64,000 nucleotides of DNA, from the NCBI RefSeq assembly GCF_004348895.1, contig NZ_RRZK01000029.1:1-64000 (forward strand), read 5' to 3'. Origin of the DNA: Pseudomonas vancouverensis (GTDB taxonomy: Bacteria; Pseudomonadota; Gammaproteobacteria; Pseudomonadales; Pseudomonadaceae). Under the pieces are notes generated by a model. It was given only the letters and a program-made list of their open reading frames with translations, made no database searches and was not told the origin of the DNA. Position numbers and translations under genes: made by a program. Of the stretch, positions 18,950 through 27,524 are shown piece by piece. Every line of letters begins with the position of its first letter. Within the stretch, counting starts at the first letter, position 1.

Positions 18950-19636
18950 ATGTTTGATCTGGATCCGAGTGTCATTGTCAGGGCCATGCCGGCACTGTGG
19001 AATGGCCTGAAGTTCACATTGCTGCTGACGTTGGTAGCGATGTCGGTAGGGATCGTCGCCGGTACCTTGCTGGCGCTGATGCGTCTGTCGCACAACCGTG
19101 CAATGCGCGGCTTCGCCCTGGCTTACGTCACGGTGATGCGCAGCATTCCGCTGGTGCTGGTGATTTTCTGGTTCTACTTCCTGATGCCCTTGCTGCTGCA
19201 GATGGCGTTTGGCACGGAAAGGCCGGTGCAGATCGGCCCGGTCGTCACCGCATTCGTGACCTTCTGCATGTTCGAGGCGGCGTACTACAGCGAAATCATT
19301 CGCGGCGGAATCCAGAGCATCAGCGCCGGCCAGAAGCAGGCCGCCGCCGCGCTCGGCCTGCGCCCGGCACAAGCGATGCTGTACGTGATCCTGCCGCAGG
19401 CATTGAGGCGCATGGCACCGCTGTTGCTGACGCAGACGATCATCCTGTTCCAGGACACCTCATTGGTCTACGTGCTGTCGATTGCCGATTTCACCGGCGC
19501 TGCGAGCAAGTTCGCGCAACGTGACGGGCGTCTGGTCGAGCTGTATCTGTTCGTTGCCTTCGTCTACCTGGTGATCTGCTATCTGCTGTCCAACCTGACC
19601 AAACGCATGAAAAGAAATGTGGGGAGAACCGCATGA
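18950..19636 (+). CDS. Amino-acid ABC transporter permease (GltK-like)
   Basis: A 228-residue HisMQ-family permease, partner of the upstream subunit. The EAA loop reads GQKQAAAALGLRPAQAMLYVILPQALRRMAP. Four to five membrane segments are evident. The gap to the upstream gene is 3 nt, and its stop overlaps the ATPase start (ATGA), so the subunits are translationally coupled. Confidence 0.9.
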   Translation: MFDLDPSVIVRAMPALWNGLKFTLLLTLVAMSVGIVAGTLLALMRLSHNRAMRGFALAYVTVMRSIPLVLVIFWFYFLMPLLLQMAFGTERPVQIGPVVTAFVTFCMFEAAYYSEIIRGGIQSISAGQKQAAAALGLRPAQAMLYVILPQALRRMAPLLLTQTIILFQDTSLVYVLSIADFTGAASKFAQRDGRLVELYLFVAFVYLVICYLLSNLTKRMKRNVGRTA

Positions 19637-20361
19637 TCCAGATGAACAACCTGAGCAAGTGGTATGGCAATTTCCAGGTCCTGAAAAACTGCACCACCGA
19701 ACTGTCGCGCGGTGAAGTCATGGTGGTGTGCGGACCGTCCGGCTCGGGCAAAAGCACCCTGATCAAATGCGTCAACGGCCTGGAACCGGTGCAGGAAGGC
19801 GAGATTTTCATCGAGGACCAGCCTGTCACCGGCAAGGGTGTCGACTTGCCAAAACTGCGCGCGCGGGTAGGGATGGTGTTCCAGCATTTCGAGCTGTTTC
19901 CGCACCTGAGCATTCTCGACAATCTCAACCTGGCGCAGATCAAGGTGCTGGGCCGTGACGTCGATACCGCCAGCCAGAAAAGCCTGGGCCTGCTCGACCG
20001 CGTCGGGTTGAAAAGTCATGCGCATAAATTCCCGATCCAGCTGTCTGGCGGCCAACAGCAACGGGTCGCCATCGCCCGGGCCTTGGCCATGGACCCGATT
20101 GCCATGCTGTTCGATGAACCGACCTCGGCGCTGGACCCGGAGATGGTCAACGAAGTGCTGGACGTCATGGTGGAACTGGCGCGTGAGGGCATGACGATGA
20201 TGTGTGTTACCCACGAAATGGGGTTCGCCCGCAAAGTGGCCGATCGCATCGTGTTCATGGACGGCGGCGAGATTATCGAGGACGTGAAGTCCGAGGAGTT
20301 CTTTGGTGCTCCGCGCTCGGAGCGGGCGCGCAGCTTTCTGTCGAAAATCCTGCAGCACTGA
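19633..20361 (+). CDS. Amino-acid ABC transporter ATP-binding protein (GltL-like)
   Basis: A 242-residue ABC ATPase energising the importer above. Walker A is CGPSGSGKST (Lys40), the Q-loop FQHFELFPH, the signature LSGGQQQR (from 137) and Walker B/D-loop LFDEPTSALDPE (159-170). Length and sequence are typical of the HisP/GlnQ/GltL group. It is the last gene of the operon; a hairpin follows immediately. Confidence 0.93.
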   Translation: MIQMNNLSKWYGNFQVLKNCTTELSRGEVMVVCGPSGSGKSTLIKCVNGLEPVQEGEIFIEDQPVTGKGVDLPKLRARVGMVFQHFELFPHLSILDNLNLAQIKVLGRDVDTASQKSLGLLDRVGLKSHAHKFPIQLSGGQQQRVAIARALAMDPIAMLFDEPTSALDPEMVNEVLDVMVELAREGMTMMCVTHEMGFARKVADRIVFMDGGEIIEDVKSEEFFGAPRSERARSFLSKILQH

Positions 20362-20399
20362 AAAAAACAGGCTTGCCGTCGCTGGCGACGGCAAGCCTG
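20361..20399. terminator. Terminator hairpin between convergent genes
   Basis: A perfect 15-bp stem, CAGGCTTGCCGTCGC / GCGACGGCAAGCCTG (20368-20399), has an A7 run on its left side. Read leftward it gives a hairpin followed by T7, a strong intrinsic terminator for the cupin gene. Read rightward it can still stop the ABC operon but lacks a T-tract. Confidence 0.85.
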
Positions 20400-20416
20400 G
20401 GTTCTAGAGAGATGTC

Positions 20417-20761
20417 TTACGCAAAGACAAAATACTTGCGTACGGTTTCCACCACTTCCCAAGTGCCTTTCATGCCTGGCTCAATGACGAAGATGTCGCC
20501 CGCGCGCAGGTGAATCGGCGCCATGCCTTCCGGTGTGATGACGCAGTAGCCTTCCTGGAAATGGCAGTACTCCCACTTCACGTATTCCACGTACCACTTG
20601 CCGGGCGTGCAGATCCAGGTGCCCATGATCTTGCTGCCGTCTTCGCTGGTGTAGGCGTTGAGGTTGACGGTGTGCGGGTCGCCTTCGAGCTTCTCCCATT
20701 TGCAGGCGTCGAGCACGGGCAGCGGGTGGGTGTCGCGAAGTACGGTAATCGGTGCGGTCAT
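20417..20761 (-). CDS. Small cupin-domain protein (DUF861-type)
   Basis: A 114-residue single-domain cupin. The family motif around residues 45-100 is visible: GTWICTPGKWYVEYVKWEYCHFQEGYCVITPEG then HLRAGDIFVIEPGMKGTWEV. This is the EutQ/ureidoglycine-hydrolase-like group of small barrels, often found beside amino-acid catabolic genes. The classical two histidines of the first cupin motif are not obvious, so metal binding is uncertain. The start at 20761 (MTAPITVLRD) is preferred over an upstream in-frame ATG at 20800. Its role may be linked to the convergent aminotransferase/ABC operon, but that is inference. Confidence 0.78.
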   Translation of the reverse strand: MTAPITVLRDTHPLPVLDACKWEKLEGDPHTVNLNAYTSEDGSKIMGTWICTPGKWYVEYVKWEYCHFQEGYCVITPEGMAPIHLRAGDIFVIEPGMKGTWEVVETVRKYFVFA

Positions 20762-20885
20762 GATGACTCCGGGCAGTGGGCTCAGGAACTGAAGTCGCAC
20801 CCTATATGGCCCGCCCGGCGCTCAGTTGTCTGTGCTCGACATCGAGCTATCCAGAAACGCAGTGCCCAAGGATAAAGCCTGCCCT

Positions 20886-21770
20886 TCAGGAATGGCTCAA
20901 AGCCTGTAGCAAGGCTTTGGCGTAGGCGGGCAGTACGGCAAAGTCCCGGGCGCAGAGCAGCAGTTTTCGTTGCCCCCAGGGTTCGTGAAGAGCGAAGCTT
21001 TTGATGGCGGGTTCGTATGGCCTGCGCTCAAGGGCCGCCACCGGAACGATCGCCAGCCCCGCCCCCCGGGCGACCATGCGCATCACACCATCGAAGCCGT
21101 CGGCGCGGATGCGCACTTGCATGCGCAAACCTGCGTGCAGCGCCTGTTCTTCGAGGTACACCGCCAGCGCACTGTTGGCGTTCAGGCTGACGTAGTCGTG
21201 CGACAGGGTGTCGGCGAAGCTCAACACCTGGGCGCTGGCCAGCGGATGATCGCCGGGCATGATCAGCGCCAGTGGATCATCGCGAAACGCACGGGCCTGC
21301 AAGCCGGTGATGTCCACTGCGTCGGAGACGATGCCAAGGTCCGCCGCACCCTGGCGCAACGCATGGGTGATGCGGGTGCTGGGCAGTTCCTGCAGGTCGA
21401 TGCTCAGGTTGGGGTGATCGTGCAGAAAGTCGGCGAGCAGTTCCGGCAGGTATTCGGTGATGGCCGTGGTGTTGCACAACAGACGGACCTGACCTTTGAC
21501 CCCTTTGGCGTACTCGGCCAGCTCTTGCTGCATACGTTCGGTTTGTTGCAGCAAGACCCGCGCGTGTCGCGCCAGGGCATCGCCTGCGGGCGTCGGGCTG
21601 ACCCCGCGACGATTGCGCGCCAGAAACTCGATGCCAGATGAGGCTTCCATCGCGCGGATTCGCGCACTAGCCGCCGCGAGTGACAAATGGCTGCGCGCGG
21701 CGCCGGCGGTGATGTTGCCGCTGTCGAGAATGTTCAGGTAGAGGCGCAGGTCGGTGAGGTCGAAGTGCAT
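20886..21770 (-). CDS. LysR-family regulator
   Basis: A 294-residue LysR protein: N-terminal winged helix (LRLYLNILDSGNITAGAARSHLSLAAASARIRAMEASSGIEFL), then an effector domain starting near GQVRLLCNTTAI. It is divergent from the TauE-like permease gene across 126 bp, so that gene is its likely target. The HTH is slightly atypical (SLAAASARIRAME instead of the usual SQPALSRQIRxLE), as in one well-populated LysR subgroup of pseudomonads. Confidence 0.87.
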   Translation of the reverse strand: MHFDLTDLRLYLNILDSGNITAGAARSHLSLAAASARIRAMEASSGIEFLARNRRGVSPTPAGDALARHARVLLQQTERMQQELAEYAKGVKGQVRLLCNTTAITEYLPELLADFLHDHPNLSIDLQELPSTRITHALRQGAADLGIVSDAVDITGLQARAFRDDPLALIMPGDHPLASAQVLSFADTLSHDYVSLNANSALAVYLEEQALHAGLRMQVRIRADGFDGVMRMVARGAGLAIVPVAALERRPYEPAIKSFALHEPWGQRKLLLCARDFAVLPAYAKALLQALSHS

Positions 21771-21896
21771 GGGTCAGCCTCTAAACGTGTGGTGTCCGTA
21801 TGACCGCCACAAAAATCATTAGCCTCTGTTAAACCAAGAGGCAGCCTAAGTATATGGCAGATTTTCAACCCAGCGTTCCAGGCTCACCATAGTCCC

Positions 21897-22661
21897 ATGA
21901 ACACACTCTCCTCGTTTTACCAGAACCTCGGCCTGGCCCTTTCTGTGCTGGTCATTGCCACCTTCATGCTCGCCGGCATGGTCAAGGGCGTCATTGGCCT
22001 GGGCCTGCCAACCGTTGCCATGGGCCTGCTCGGTCTGGCTATGGCACCGGCACAGGCAGCTGCGCTGCTGATCATTCCCGCCACCTTGACCAACGTCTGG
22101 CAACTGGCGTTCGGCGGGCATTTGCGCGGGTTGATCAAACGGCTGTGGCCGATGCTGCTGGCGATCTTCCTGGGCACTGGCGCAGGCACGCTGTGGCTCG
22201 GCATGAGCAGCGGTCATTGGGTCGTACGCGGCCTGGGTGCGGCGTTGCTGCTGTATGCACTGAGCGGGCTGTTTCTGCCGACCTTGCGTGTGGCGGGGCG
22301 CAGCGAACGCTGGCTTGCTCCGCTGTGCGGCTTGCTGACCGGCATCATCACCTCGGCCACCGGGGTGTTCGTGATTCCGGCGGTGCCTTACCTGCAAGCG
22401 CTGGGCTTGAGCAAGGATGAACTGGTGCAGGCGCTGGGCCTGTCGTTCACCGTCTCGACCCTCGCCCTCGCTGCTGGCTTGTTGTGGCGTGGCGCCCTTG
22501 GCGGAGGAGAGCTGAGCGCGTCACTGCTGGCGCTGATCCCGGCCATGCTCGGCATGTGGCTGGGGCAATCACTGCGCCAGCGGATCAGCGCGTTGTTGTT
22601 CAAGCGTGTGTTCTTCGTTGGCCTCGGCGTGCTCGGCGGCCACTTGTTGATCAACGGCTAG
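21897..22661 (+). CDS. TauE/SafE-family membrane permease
   Basis: A 254-residue polytopic inner-membrane protein with about eight hydrophobic segments. The duplicated TauE/SafE signature is visible as GMVKGVIGLGLPTVAMGLL near the N-terminus and LTGIITSATGVFVIPAVPYLQALGL in the second half. Members export sulfite, sulfoacetate or other small organic anions; the substrate here is not readable. It is transcribed divergently from a LysR gene, which probably regulates it. Its 3' end overlaps the 3' end of the convergent monooxygenase gene by 11 bp. Confidence 0.85.
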   Translation: MNTLSSFYQNLGLALSVLVIATFMLAGMVKGVIGLGLPTVAMGLLGLAMAPAQAAALLIIPATLTNVWQLAFGGHLRGLIKRLWPMLLAIFLGTGAGTLWLGMSSGHWVVRGLGAALLLYALSGLFLPTLRVAGRSERWLAPLCGLLTGIITSATGVFVIPAVPYLQALGLSKDELVQALGLSFTVSTLALAAGLLWRGALGGGELSASLLALIPAMLGMWLGQSLRQRISALLFKRVFFVGLGVLGGHLLING

Positions 22662-22965
22662 CGGAGGACGGGCTGATCATTTCGATCGCACGAATCTCGA
22701 AATCCCGTTCCAGGTACTCATCACGTTGATCGAGAAACTGCTTCATGTGCGGCAGGTTCGAGTGCACGTCGAGGTGGGCCTGGGATTGCCAGATCTCGTA
22801 GAAGATAAACAGCGTCGGGTCCTGCTTGTCGCGCAGCATGTGGTATTCGATGCAGCCGGGTTCGGCGCGACTGGCTTGCACATGGCTGCTGAAAAACGCT
22901 TCGAAGGCGTCGGATTTTTCCGGACGGGTCTTGGCGTGGAGGATAAAGCCCTGGATTTCACTCAT
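22651..22965 (-). CDS. Quinol/antibiotic-biosynthesis-type monooxygenase (YgiN-like)
   Basis: A 104-residue ABM-fold protein with the typical EPGCIEYHMLRD and FYEIWQSQAHLDVHSNLPHMKQF segments. In E. coli, ygiN lies next to mdaB and the two are proposed to form a quinone redox cycle. Here the homologue is divergent from mdaB, which supports that assignment. AGAGG precedes the start on the minus strand. The protein is probably a cytoplasmic dimer acting on quinols without a cofactor. Confidence 0.82.
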   Translation of the reverse strand: MSEIQGFILHAKTRPEKSDAFEAFFSSHVQASRAEPGCIEYHMLRDKQDPTLFIFYEIWQSQAHLDVHSNLPHMKQFLDQRDEYLERDFEIRAIEMISPSSASR

Positions 22966-23127
22966 CGGTACTGCCTCTGATTCGAGTTTTTCCCAAGTCT
23001 ATGGCAACAATCGCCTTGGTATTCGTGCGTATTGGTCAAATGAATTTTGCGCATTCGGTGCTTATTCCGCGCGGGGCAGGTCGTTAATCTGCCGCCATCC
23101 AATTCATGACCTTTCCCGAGACCCACC

Positions 23128-23718
23128 ATGAAAAAAGTCCTGTTGCTCAATGGCGGCAAACAATTCGCCCACTCCGATGGCCGCTACAACGCCACCCTGC
23201 ACGAGGCCGCGATGAGCGTGCTGGATCGCGGCGGCGTGGATATCAAGACCACCTTCATCGACGGCGGTTACGACATCGCCGAAGAAGTGGCCAAGTTCCT
23301 CTGGGCCGATGTGATCATTTACCAGATGCCGGGCTGGTGGATGGGCGCACCCTGGACCGTCAAGAAGTACATCGACGAAGTCTTCACCGAGGGGCATGGC
23401 AGCCTTTACGCCAACGACGGTCGTACCCGTTCCGATGCATCGCAGAAATACGGCAGCGGTGGTTTGCTGCAGGGCAAGCAGTACATGCTTTCGCTGACCT
23501 GGAACGCGCCGCAGCAAGCGTTCGACGACCCCACCGACTTCTTCGAAGCCCGCGGCGTGGATGCGGTGTACTTTCCGTTCCACAAGGCCAACGAGTTCCT
23601 CGGCATGACCGGGCTGCCGACCTTCCTCTGTGTGGACGTGATGAAGCGCCCGAACATCGAGGCCGACGTGGCGAGCTATGAGCAGCATTTGAAAAGGGTG
23701 TTCGGTCTCTCGGCTTGA
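23128..23718 (+). CDS. mdaB: NADPH quinone reductase MdaB
   Basis: A 196-residue flavodoxin-fold quinone reductase. It catalyses two-electron reduction of quinones with NADPH and FAD, protecting against oxidative stress. The motifs LLLNGGKQFAHSDGRYN, IIYQMPGWWMGAPWTVKKYIDEV and LTWNAPQQAFDDPTDFFEARG are characteristic of MdaB. It is divergent from the YgiN-like gene and followed in the same direction by a LysR regulator that may control this group. Confidence 0.93.
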   Translation: MKKVLLLNGGKQFAHSDGRYNATLHEAAMSVLDRGGVDIKTTFIDGGYDIAEEVAKFLWADVIIYQMPGWWMGAPWTVKKYIDEVFTEGHGSLYANDGRTRSDASQKYGSGGLLQGKQYMLSLTWNAPQQAFDDPTDFFEARGVDAVYFPFHKANEFLGMTGLPTFLCVDVMKRPNIEADVASYEQHLKRVFGLSA

Positions 23719-23777
23719 GACCCCTTTTTGCCCCGCATCCAGCTACTATCAGGCGAGTTTTTCAATGAGGGGCCGCT

Positions 23778-24695
23778 GTGAAAGCCAGATCCGATGAGTT
23801 GCAGATTTTCGTCTGCGTGATTGAATGCGGGTCGATTTCTGCGGCGGCCGAGCAGGTCGGGCAAACGCCTTCGGCGGTCAGCCGCACGCTGTCGCGGCTG
23901 GAGGCGAAGCTCGACACCACGCTGATCAACCGCACCACGCGGCGCATGGACCTGACCGAAGAGGGCAAGTATTTCTTCGAGCATGCCAAGGGCATCCTCG
24001 ATCAGATGGAGGCGCTCGAAGAGCGCTTGTCCTCACGCCATCAGACACCGTCCGGGCGTTTGCGCATCAACGCCGCGTCACCCTTCATGCTGCACGCCAT
24101 CGTGCCTTACATCGACGAGTTCCGCCGGCTCTACCCGGACATCACGCTGGAACTCAACAGCAACGATCTGATCATTGACCTGCTGGAACAAAGCACCGAC
24201 ATCGCCATCCGCATCGGCACCCTGACCGACTCGACCCTGCACGCCCGTTCCCTGGGCTGCAGTCCGATACACATCGTCGCCAGCCCGGCGTACCTGGAGA
24301 AGCACGGCACACCGAAGGTCGTGGCCGACCTCAATGAACATTCGTTGCTGGGCTTCTCGCAGAACGACGGCCTCAATCAGTGGCCGTTGCGTTATGTGCA
24401 TGGCGACCGCTGGCCGATCCAGGCGTCCATCAGTGCGTCGAGTGGCGAGACGATTCGGCACTTGGCGCTGGAAGGCCAGGGCATTGCCAGCCTGTCCCAC
24501 TACATGACCATCGACGATATTCGCGCCGGGCGCTTGCAACCCGTGCTGGCCGAGTTCAACAGCGGTTATCGCCAGCCGATCAACGCGGTGTACTACCGTA
24601 ACTCGCAACTGGCCCTGCGCATTCAATGCTTCCTCGATTTTATTCAGGGCAAGCTGGCGCAGTACGCCAGCGAGACCTTCAACGCGGATTCGTGA
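23778..24695 (+). CDS. LysR-family regulator
   Basis: A 305-residue LysR protein of the CrgA/DsdC-like group (winged helix: DELQIFVCVIECGSISAAAEQVGQTPSAVSRTLSRLEAKL). It starts with GTG at 23778, preceded by GAGGGG (23767-23772). It sits between mdaB and an SDR gene, all on the same strand. The mdaB upstream region and the SDR upstream region share GAATT-n-TGCGCA-like sequences, so both could be targets; this is inference. Confidence 0.87.
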   Translation: MKARSDELQIFVCVIECGSISAAAEQVGQTPSAVSRTLSRLEAKLDTTLINRTTRRMDLTEEGKYFFEHAKGILDQMEALEERLSSRHQTPSGRLRINAASPFMLHAIVPYIDEFRRLYPDITLELNSNDLIIDLLEQSTDIAIRIGTLTDSTLHARSLGCSPIHIVASPAYLEKHGTPKVVADLNEHSLLGFSQNDGLNQWPLRYVHGDRWPIQASISASSGETIRHLALEGQGIASLSHYMTIDDIRAGRLQPVLAEFNSGYRQPINAVYYRNSQLALRIQCFLDFIQGKLAQYASETFNADS

Positions 24696-24699
24696 TTCC

Positions 24700-24725
24700 T
24701 GCGCAAGAGTGAATTGGTGCGCAAG
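24700..24725. promoter_or_regulatory. Direct repeat TGCGCAAG upstream of the SDR gene
   Basis: TGCGCAAG occurs at 24700-24707 and again at 24718-24725, spaced 18 bp start to start, 67 bp before the SDR start codon. A related TTTTGCGCA lies upstream of mdaB near 23045. Two-site spacing of this kind fits a dimeric regulator such as the adjacent LysR protein. Confidence 0.35.
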
Positions 24726-24791
24726 GGATTTTTCGCCCGTGATTGCTCCTTGATACTCGCTCCATCACTTATTCACGCAGGGAGTTTGACC

Positions 24792-25685
24792 ATGAACGTA
24801 TTCGTTACCGGCGCTGCCGGATTTATCGGCGGCTCCATCGCCACCGGTCTGGTTCAGGCCGGGCACACAGTCACGGGCCTGGTACGCAGTGCCGAGCAAG
24901 CCGATGAGTTGCGTGCACTGGGCATCACCCCGGTGGTCGGCACACTGGACGACCGCGAACTGCTGACCGCTCAGGCTCGCGCCGCCGATGCGGTGATCAA
25001 TGCCGCGAGCAGCGATCATCTGGGGGCCGTGCAGGCCTTGCTCGACGCGTTGCGTGGCTCGAACAAAGTGTTCCTGCACACCAGCGGTTCGAGCATCGTC
25101 GGCGATGCATCGGGCGGCAAAGCCAGTGACGTGATTTATTACGAAGACAACCTGCCGGCGCCGACCGTCGACAAGGCCGCGCGGGTGGCCATCGACAACC
25201 TGATCCTGGCGGCGGCCAAGGACGGAGTGAATTCGGCGGTGATCTGCAACACCCTGATCTACGGCCACAGCCTGGGTGTGCAACGCGACAGCGTGCAGTT
25301 GCCGCGCTTGCTCAAGCAGGCACGCAAGAGCGGGGTGGTGCGCCATGTCGGCAGCGGTCGGAACATCTGGTCCAACGTGCACATCGAAGACGTGGTGTCG
25401 CTGTACCTGCTGGCGCTGAGCAACAACGTACCGGGCACGTTCTACTTCGTCGAAAGCGGTGAAGCCTCGTTCATCGACATGACCACGGCCATGGCCCAGG
25501 CGCTGAACCTGGGCGAGCCGCAAGACTGGCCGCTCAAGGACGCCGAAGCCGAATGGGGCTATGAAATGGCCAACTATGGCCTGGGTTCCAACAGCCGGGT
25601 ACGCGGCACGCGTGCGCGGGAGTTGCTGGGATGGGCGCCCAAGCGCACCTCGGTGATCGAGTGGATTCGCAACGAGATGGTGTGA
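24792..25685 (+). CDS. NAD(P)-dependent extended SDR (epimerase/dehydratase-like)
   Basis: A 297-residue Rossmann-fold protein beginning MNVFVTGAAGFIGGSIATGL (TGxxGxxG nucleotide site, 6-13). The substrate-domain motif WSNVHIEDVVSLYLLAL is typical of SDRs related to isoflavone reductases and epimerases. The canonical active-site YxxxK is not obvious (the region reads DVIYYEDNLPAPTVDKAARV), so catalysis may be atypical. The start at 24792 is backed by AGGGAG at 24779-24784; the frame is open upstream to 24714. The substrate is unknown. Confidence 0.82.
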   Translation: MNVFVTGAAGFIGGSIATGLVQAGHTVTGLVRSAEQADELRALGITPVVGTLDDRELLTAQARAADAVINAASSDHLGAVQALLDALRGSNKVFLHTSGSSIVGDASGGKASDVIYYEDNLPAPTVDKAARVAIDNLILAAAKDGVNSAVICNTLIYGHSLGVQRDSVQLPRLLKQARKSGVVRHVGSGRNIWSNVHIEDVVSLYLLALSNNVPGTFYFVESGEASFIDMTTAMAQALNLGEPQDWPLKDAEAEWGYEMANYGLGSNSRVRGTRARELLGWAPKRTSVIEWIRNEMV

Positions 25686-25708
25686 GTCTGCTCTAGACCG
25701 CATCGCTG

Positions 25709-25803
25709 CCATCGCGAGCAAGCTCGCTCCCACAGGTTTTTGGGTCAGTCACAAATTCTGTGCACGACTCATAACCTGTGGGAGCGGGCTTGCCCGCGAA
25801 GGC
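25709..25803. repeat. Inverted pair of REP sequences
   Basis: ATCGCGAGCAAGCTCGCTCCCACAGG (25711-25736) faces CCTGTGGGAGCGGGCTTGCCCGCGAAGGC (25775-25803). It is a REP doublet in the gap between the SDR gene and the SulP transporter. Confidence 0.85.
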
Positions 25804-25892
25804 ATTTCTGGAGGCCCAAAAGCTGGCCGGGCTGTACTCGATTCCGTAACATCCGCGCATCCCTTTTTGATCCCTCCCGTGTGCGCCCCTTC

Positions 25893-27338
25893 ATGAAAGC
25901 AAAACGTCTACGCGCCGATGTCCTGGCCGGCCTTACCACCTCTTTTGCGCTGTTGCCCGAATGCATCGCCTTCGCGCTGGTGGCCCACCTCAATCCGCTG
26001 ATGGGCCTGTACGGTGCGTTTTTCATCTGCACCCTGACCGCGCTTTTCGGTGGGCGTCCGGGAATGATTTCCGGGGCGGCCGGGTCGATGGCCGTGGTGA
26101 TCGTGGCGCTGGTGGTGCAACAGGGTGTGCAGTACCTGCTGGCCACAGTGTTGCTGGGTGGCCTGATCATGATGGCCTTCGGTTTGCTGAGGCTCGGCAA
26201 GCTGGTGCGCATGGTGCCGCACCCGGTGATGCTCGGCTTCGTCAACGGCCTGGCGATCGTCATTGCCCTGGCGCAGCTGGAGCACTTCAAGAGCGGTGAA
26301 ACCTGGCTAAGTGGCACGCCGCTGTACATGATGGTCGGTCTGGTCGTCGTGACCATGGCCATCGTCTACCTGCTGCCACGGCTGACGCGCACGGTGCCGC
26401 CGGCGCTGGTGGCGATTCTCGGCGTCGGCCTGGCGGTGTTCCTGCTGGGCCTGCCGACCCGCACCCTGGGGGATATGGCGCACATCGCCGGTGGCTTGCC
26501 GACGCTGGCCTTGCCGGACATACCATGGAACCTGGAAACCCTGCGCATCATCGCGCCCTACGCGATCCTGATGGCCATGGTCGGCCTGCTGGAAACCCTG
26601 CTGACCCTCAACCTCACCGACGAAATCACCGAGAGCCGCGGCTACCCGGATCGCGAGTGCGTGGCGCTGGGTGCGGCGAACATCGTCTCCGGCGCGTTCG
26701 GTGGCATGGGCGGCTGCGCCATGATCGGCCAGACCGTGATCAACCTCAGCTCCGGTGGTCGCGGGCGCTTGTCCGGCGTGGTGGCCGGGGTGTCGATCCT
26801 GTTGTTCATCTTGTTCCTGTCGCCGCTGATCGAGCGTATTCCGCTGGCGGCGCTGGTCGGGGTGATGTTCGTGGTGTCCCAGCAGACCTTTGCCTGGGCC
26901 TCGTTGCGGGTGCTGAACAAGGTGCCGAAAAACGACGTGCTGGTGATCATCGCCGTCACCGTGATCACGGTGTTCACCGACCTGGCGACCGCCGTGCTGT
27001 GCGGGATCATCATCGCGGCGCTGAACTTTGCCTGGCAGCACGCGCGGCAGTTGTACGCCGACAGCCAGCTGGAAAGCGACGGCAGCAAGTTGTACCGCGT
27101 CCACGGCACCTTGTTCTTCGCCTCGACCACACCTTTTCTCAACCAGTTCGACCCGGCCAACGACCCGGCCCAGGTGACCCTCGATTGTCGCCACCTGAGT
27201 TTCGTCGACTATTCGGCCATCGCCGCGCTGGACACCCTGCGCGAGCGTTATGCCAAGGCCGGCAAGCACCTGCGGGTGCTGCACCTGTCCGAACGCTGCA
27301 AGAAGCTGCTCAAACGCGCCAGGGTGCATCACGACTGA
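25893..27338 (+). CDS. SulP-family anion transporter with STAS domain
   Basis: A 481-residue inner-membrane transporter. The N-terminal SulP signature (ADVLAGLTTSFALLPECIAFALVAHLNPLMGLYGAFF) is followed by 10-12 hydrophobic segments up to about residue 390 and a C-terminal STAS domain (about 400-481; SFVDYSAIAALDTL around its conserved loop). The family carries sulfate, bicarbonate, chloride or C4-dicarboxylates; the substrate is not resolved. The start at 25893 is chosen because the upstream in-frame extension runs through a REP element. The STAS loop has Asp-Tyr-Ser where Asp-Ser/Thr-Ser is common. Confidence 0.87.
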   Translation: MKAKRLRADVLAGLTTSFALLPECIAFALVAHLNPLMGLYGAFFICTLTALFGGRPGMISGAAGSMAVVIVALVVQQGVQYLLATVLLGGLIMMAFGLLRLGKLVRMVPHPVMLGFVNGLAIVIALAQLEHFKSGETWLSGTPLYMMVGLVVVTMAIVYLLPRLTRTVPPALVAILGVGLAVFLLGLPTRTLGDMAHIAGGLPTLALPDIPWNLETLRIIAPYAILMAMVGLLETLLTLNLTDEITESRGYPDRECVALGAANIVSGAFGGMGGCAMIGQTVINLSSGGRGRLSGVVAGVSILLFILFLSPLIERIPLAALVGVMFVVSQQTFAWASLRVLNKVPKNDVLVIIAVTVITVFTDLATAVLCGIIIAALNFAWQHARQLYADSQLESDGSKLYRVHGTLFFASTTPFLNQFDPANDPAQVTLDCRHLSFVDYSAIAALDTLRERYAKAGKHLRVLHLSERCKKLLKRARVHHD

Positions 27339-27524
27339 AGTCAGTGGAGGCAGGCAGGATGAAAATCCGCCTGCCCGATTTTCATTATTCGCGACACGAC
27401 ATATCCGTGAGCGACATTGTTTACCTCTGCACGAAAATTACTTTCACCTCGTTTGAAGTCATGGCCTCGAAATGTTTTAAGAGTTTCACAAAACTTTCGA
27501 CGTGACCCTCTCGAGGAGTACCGC

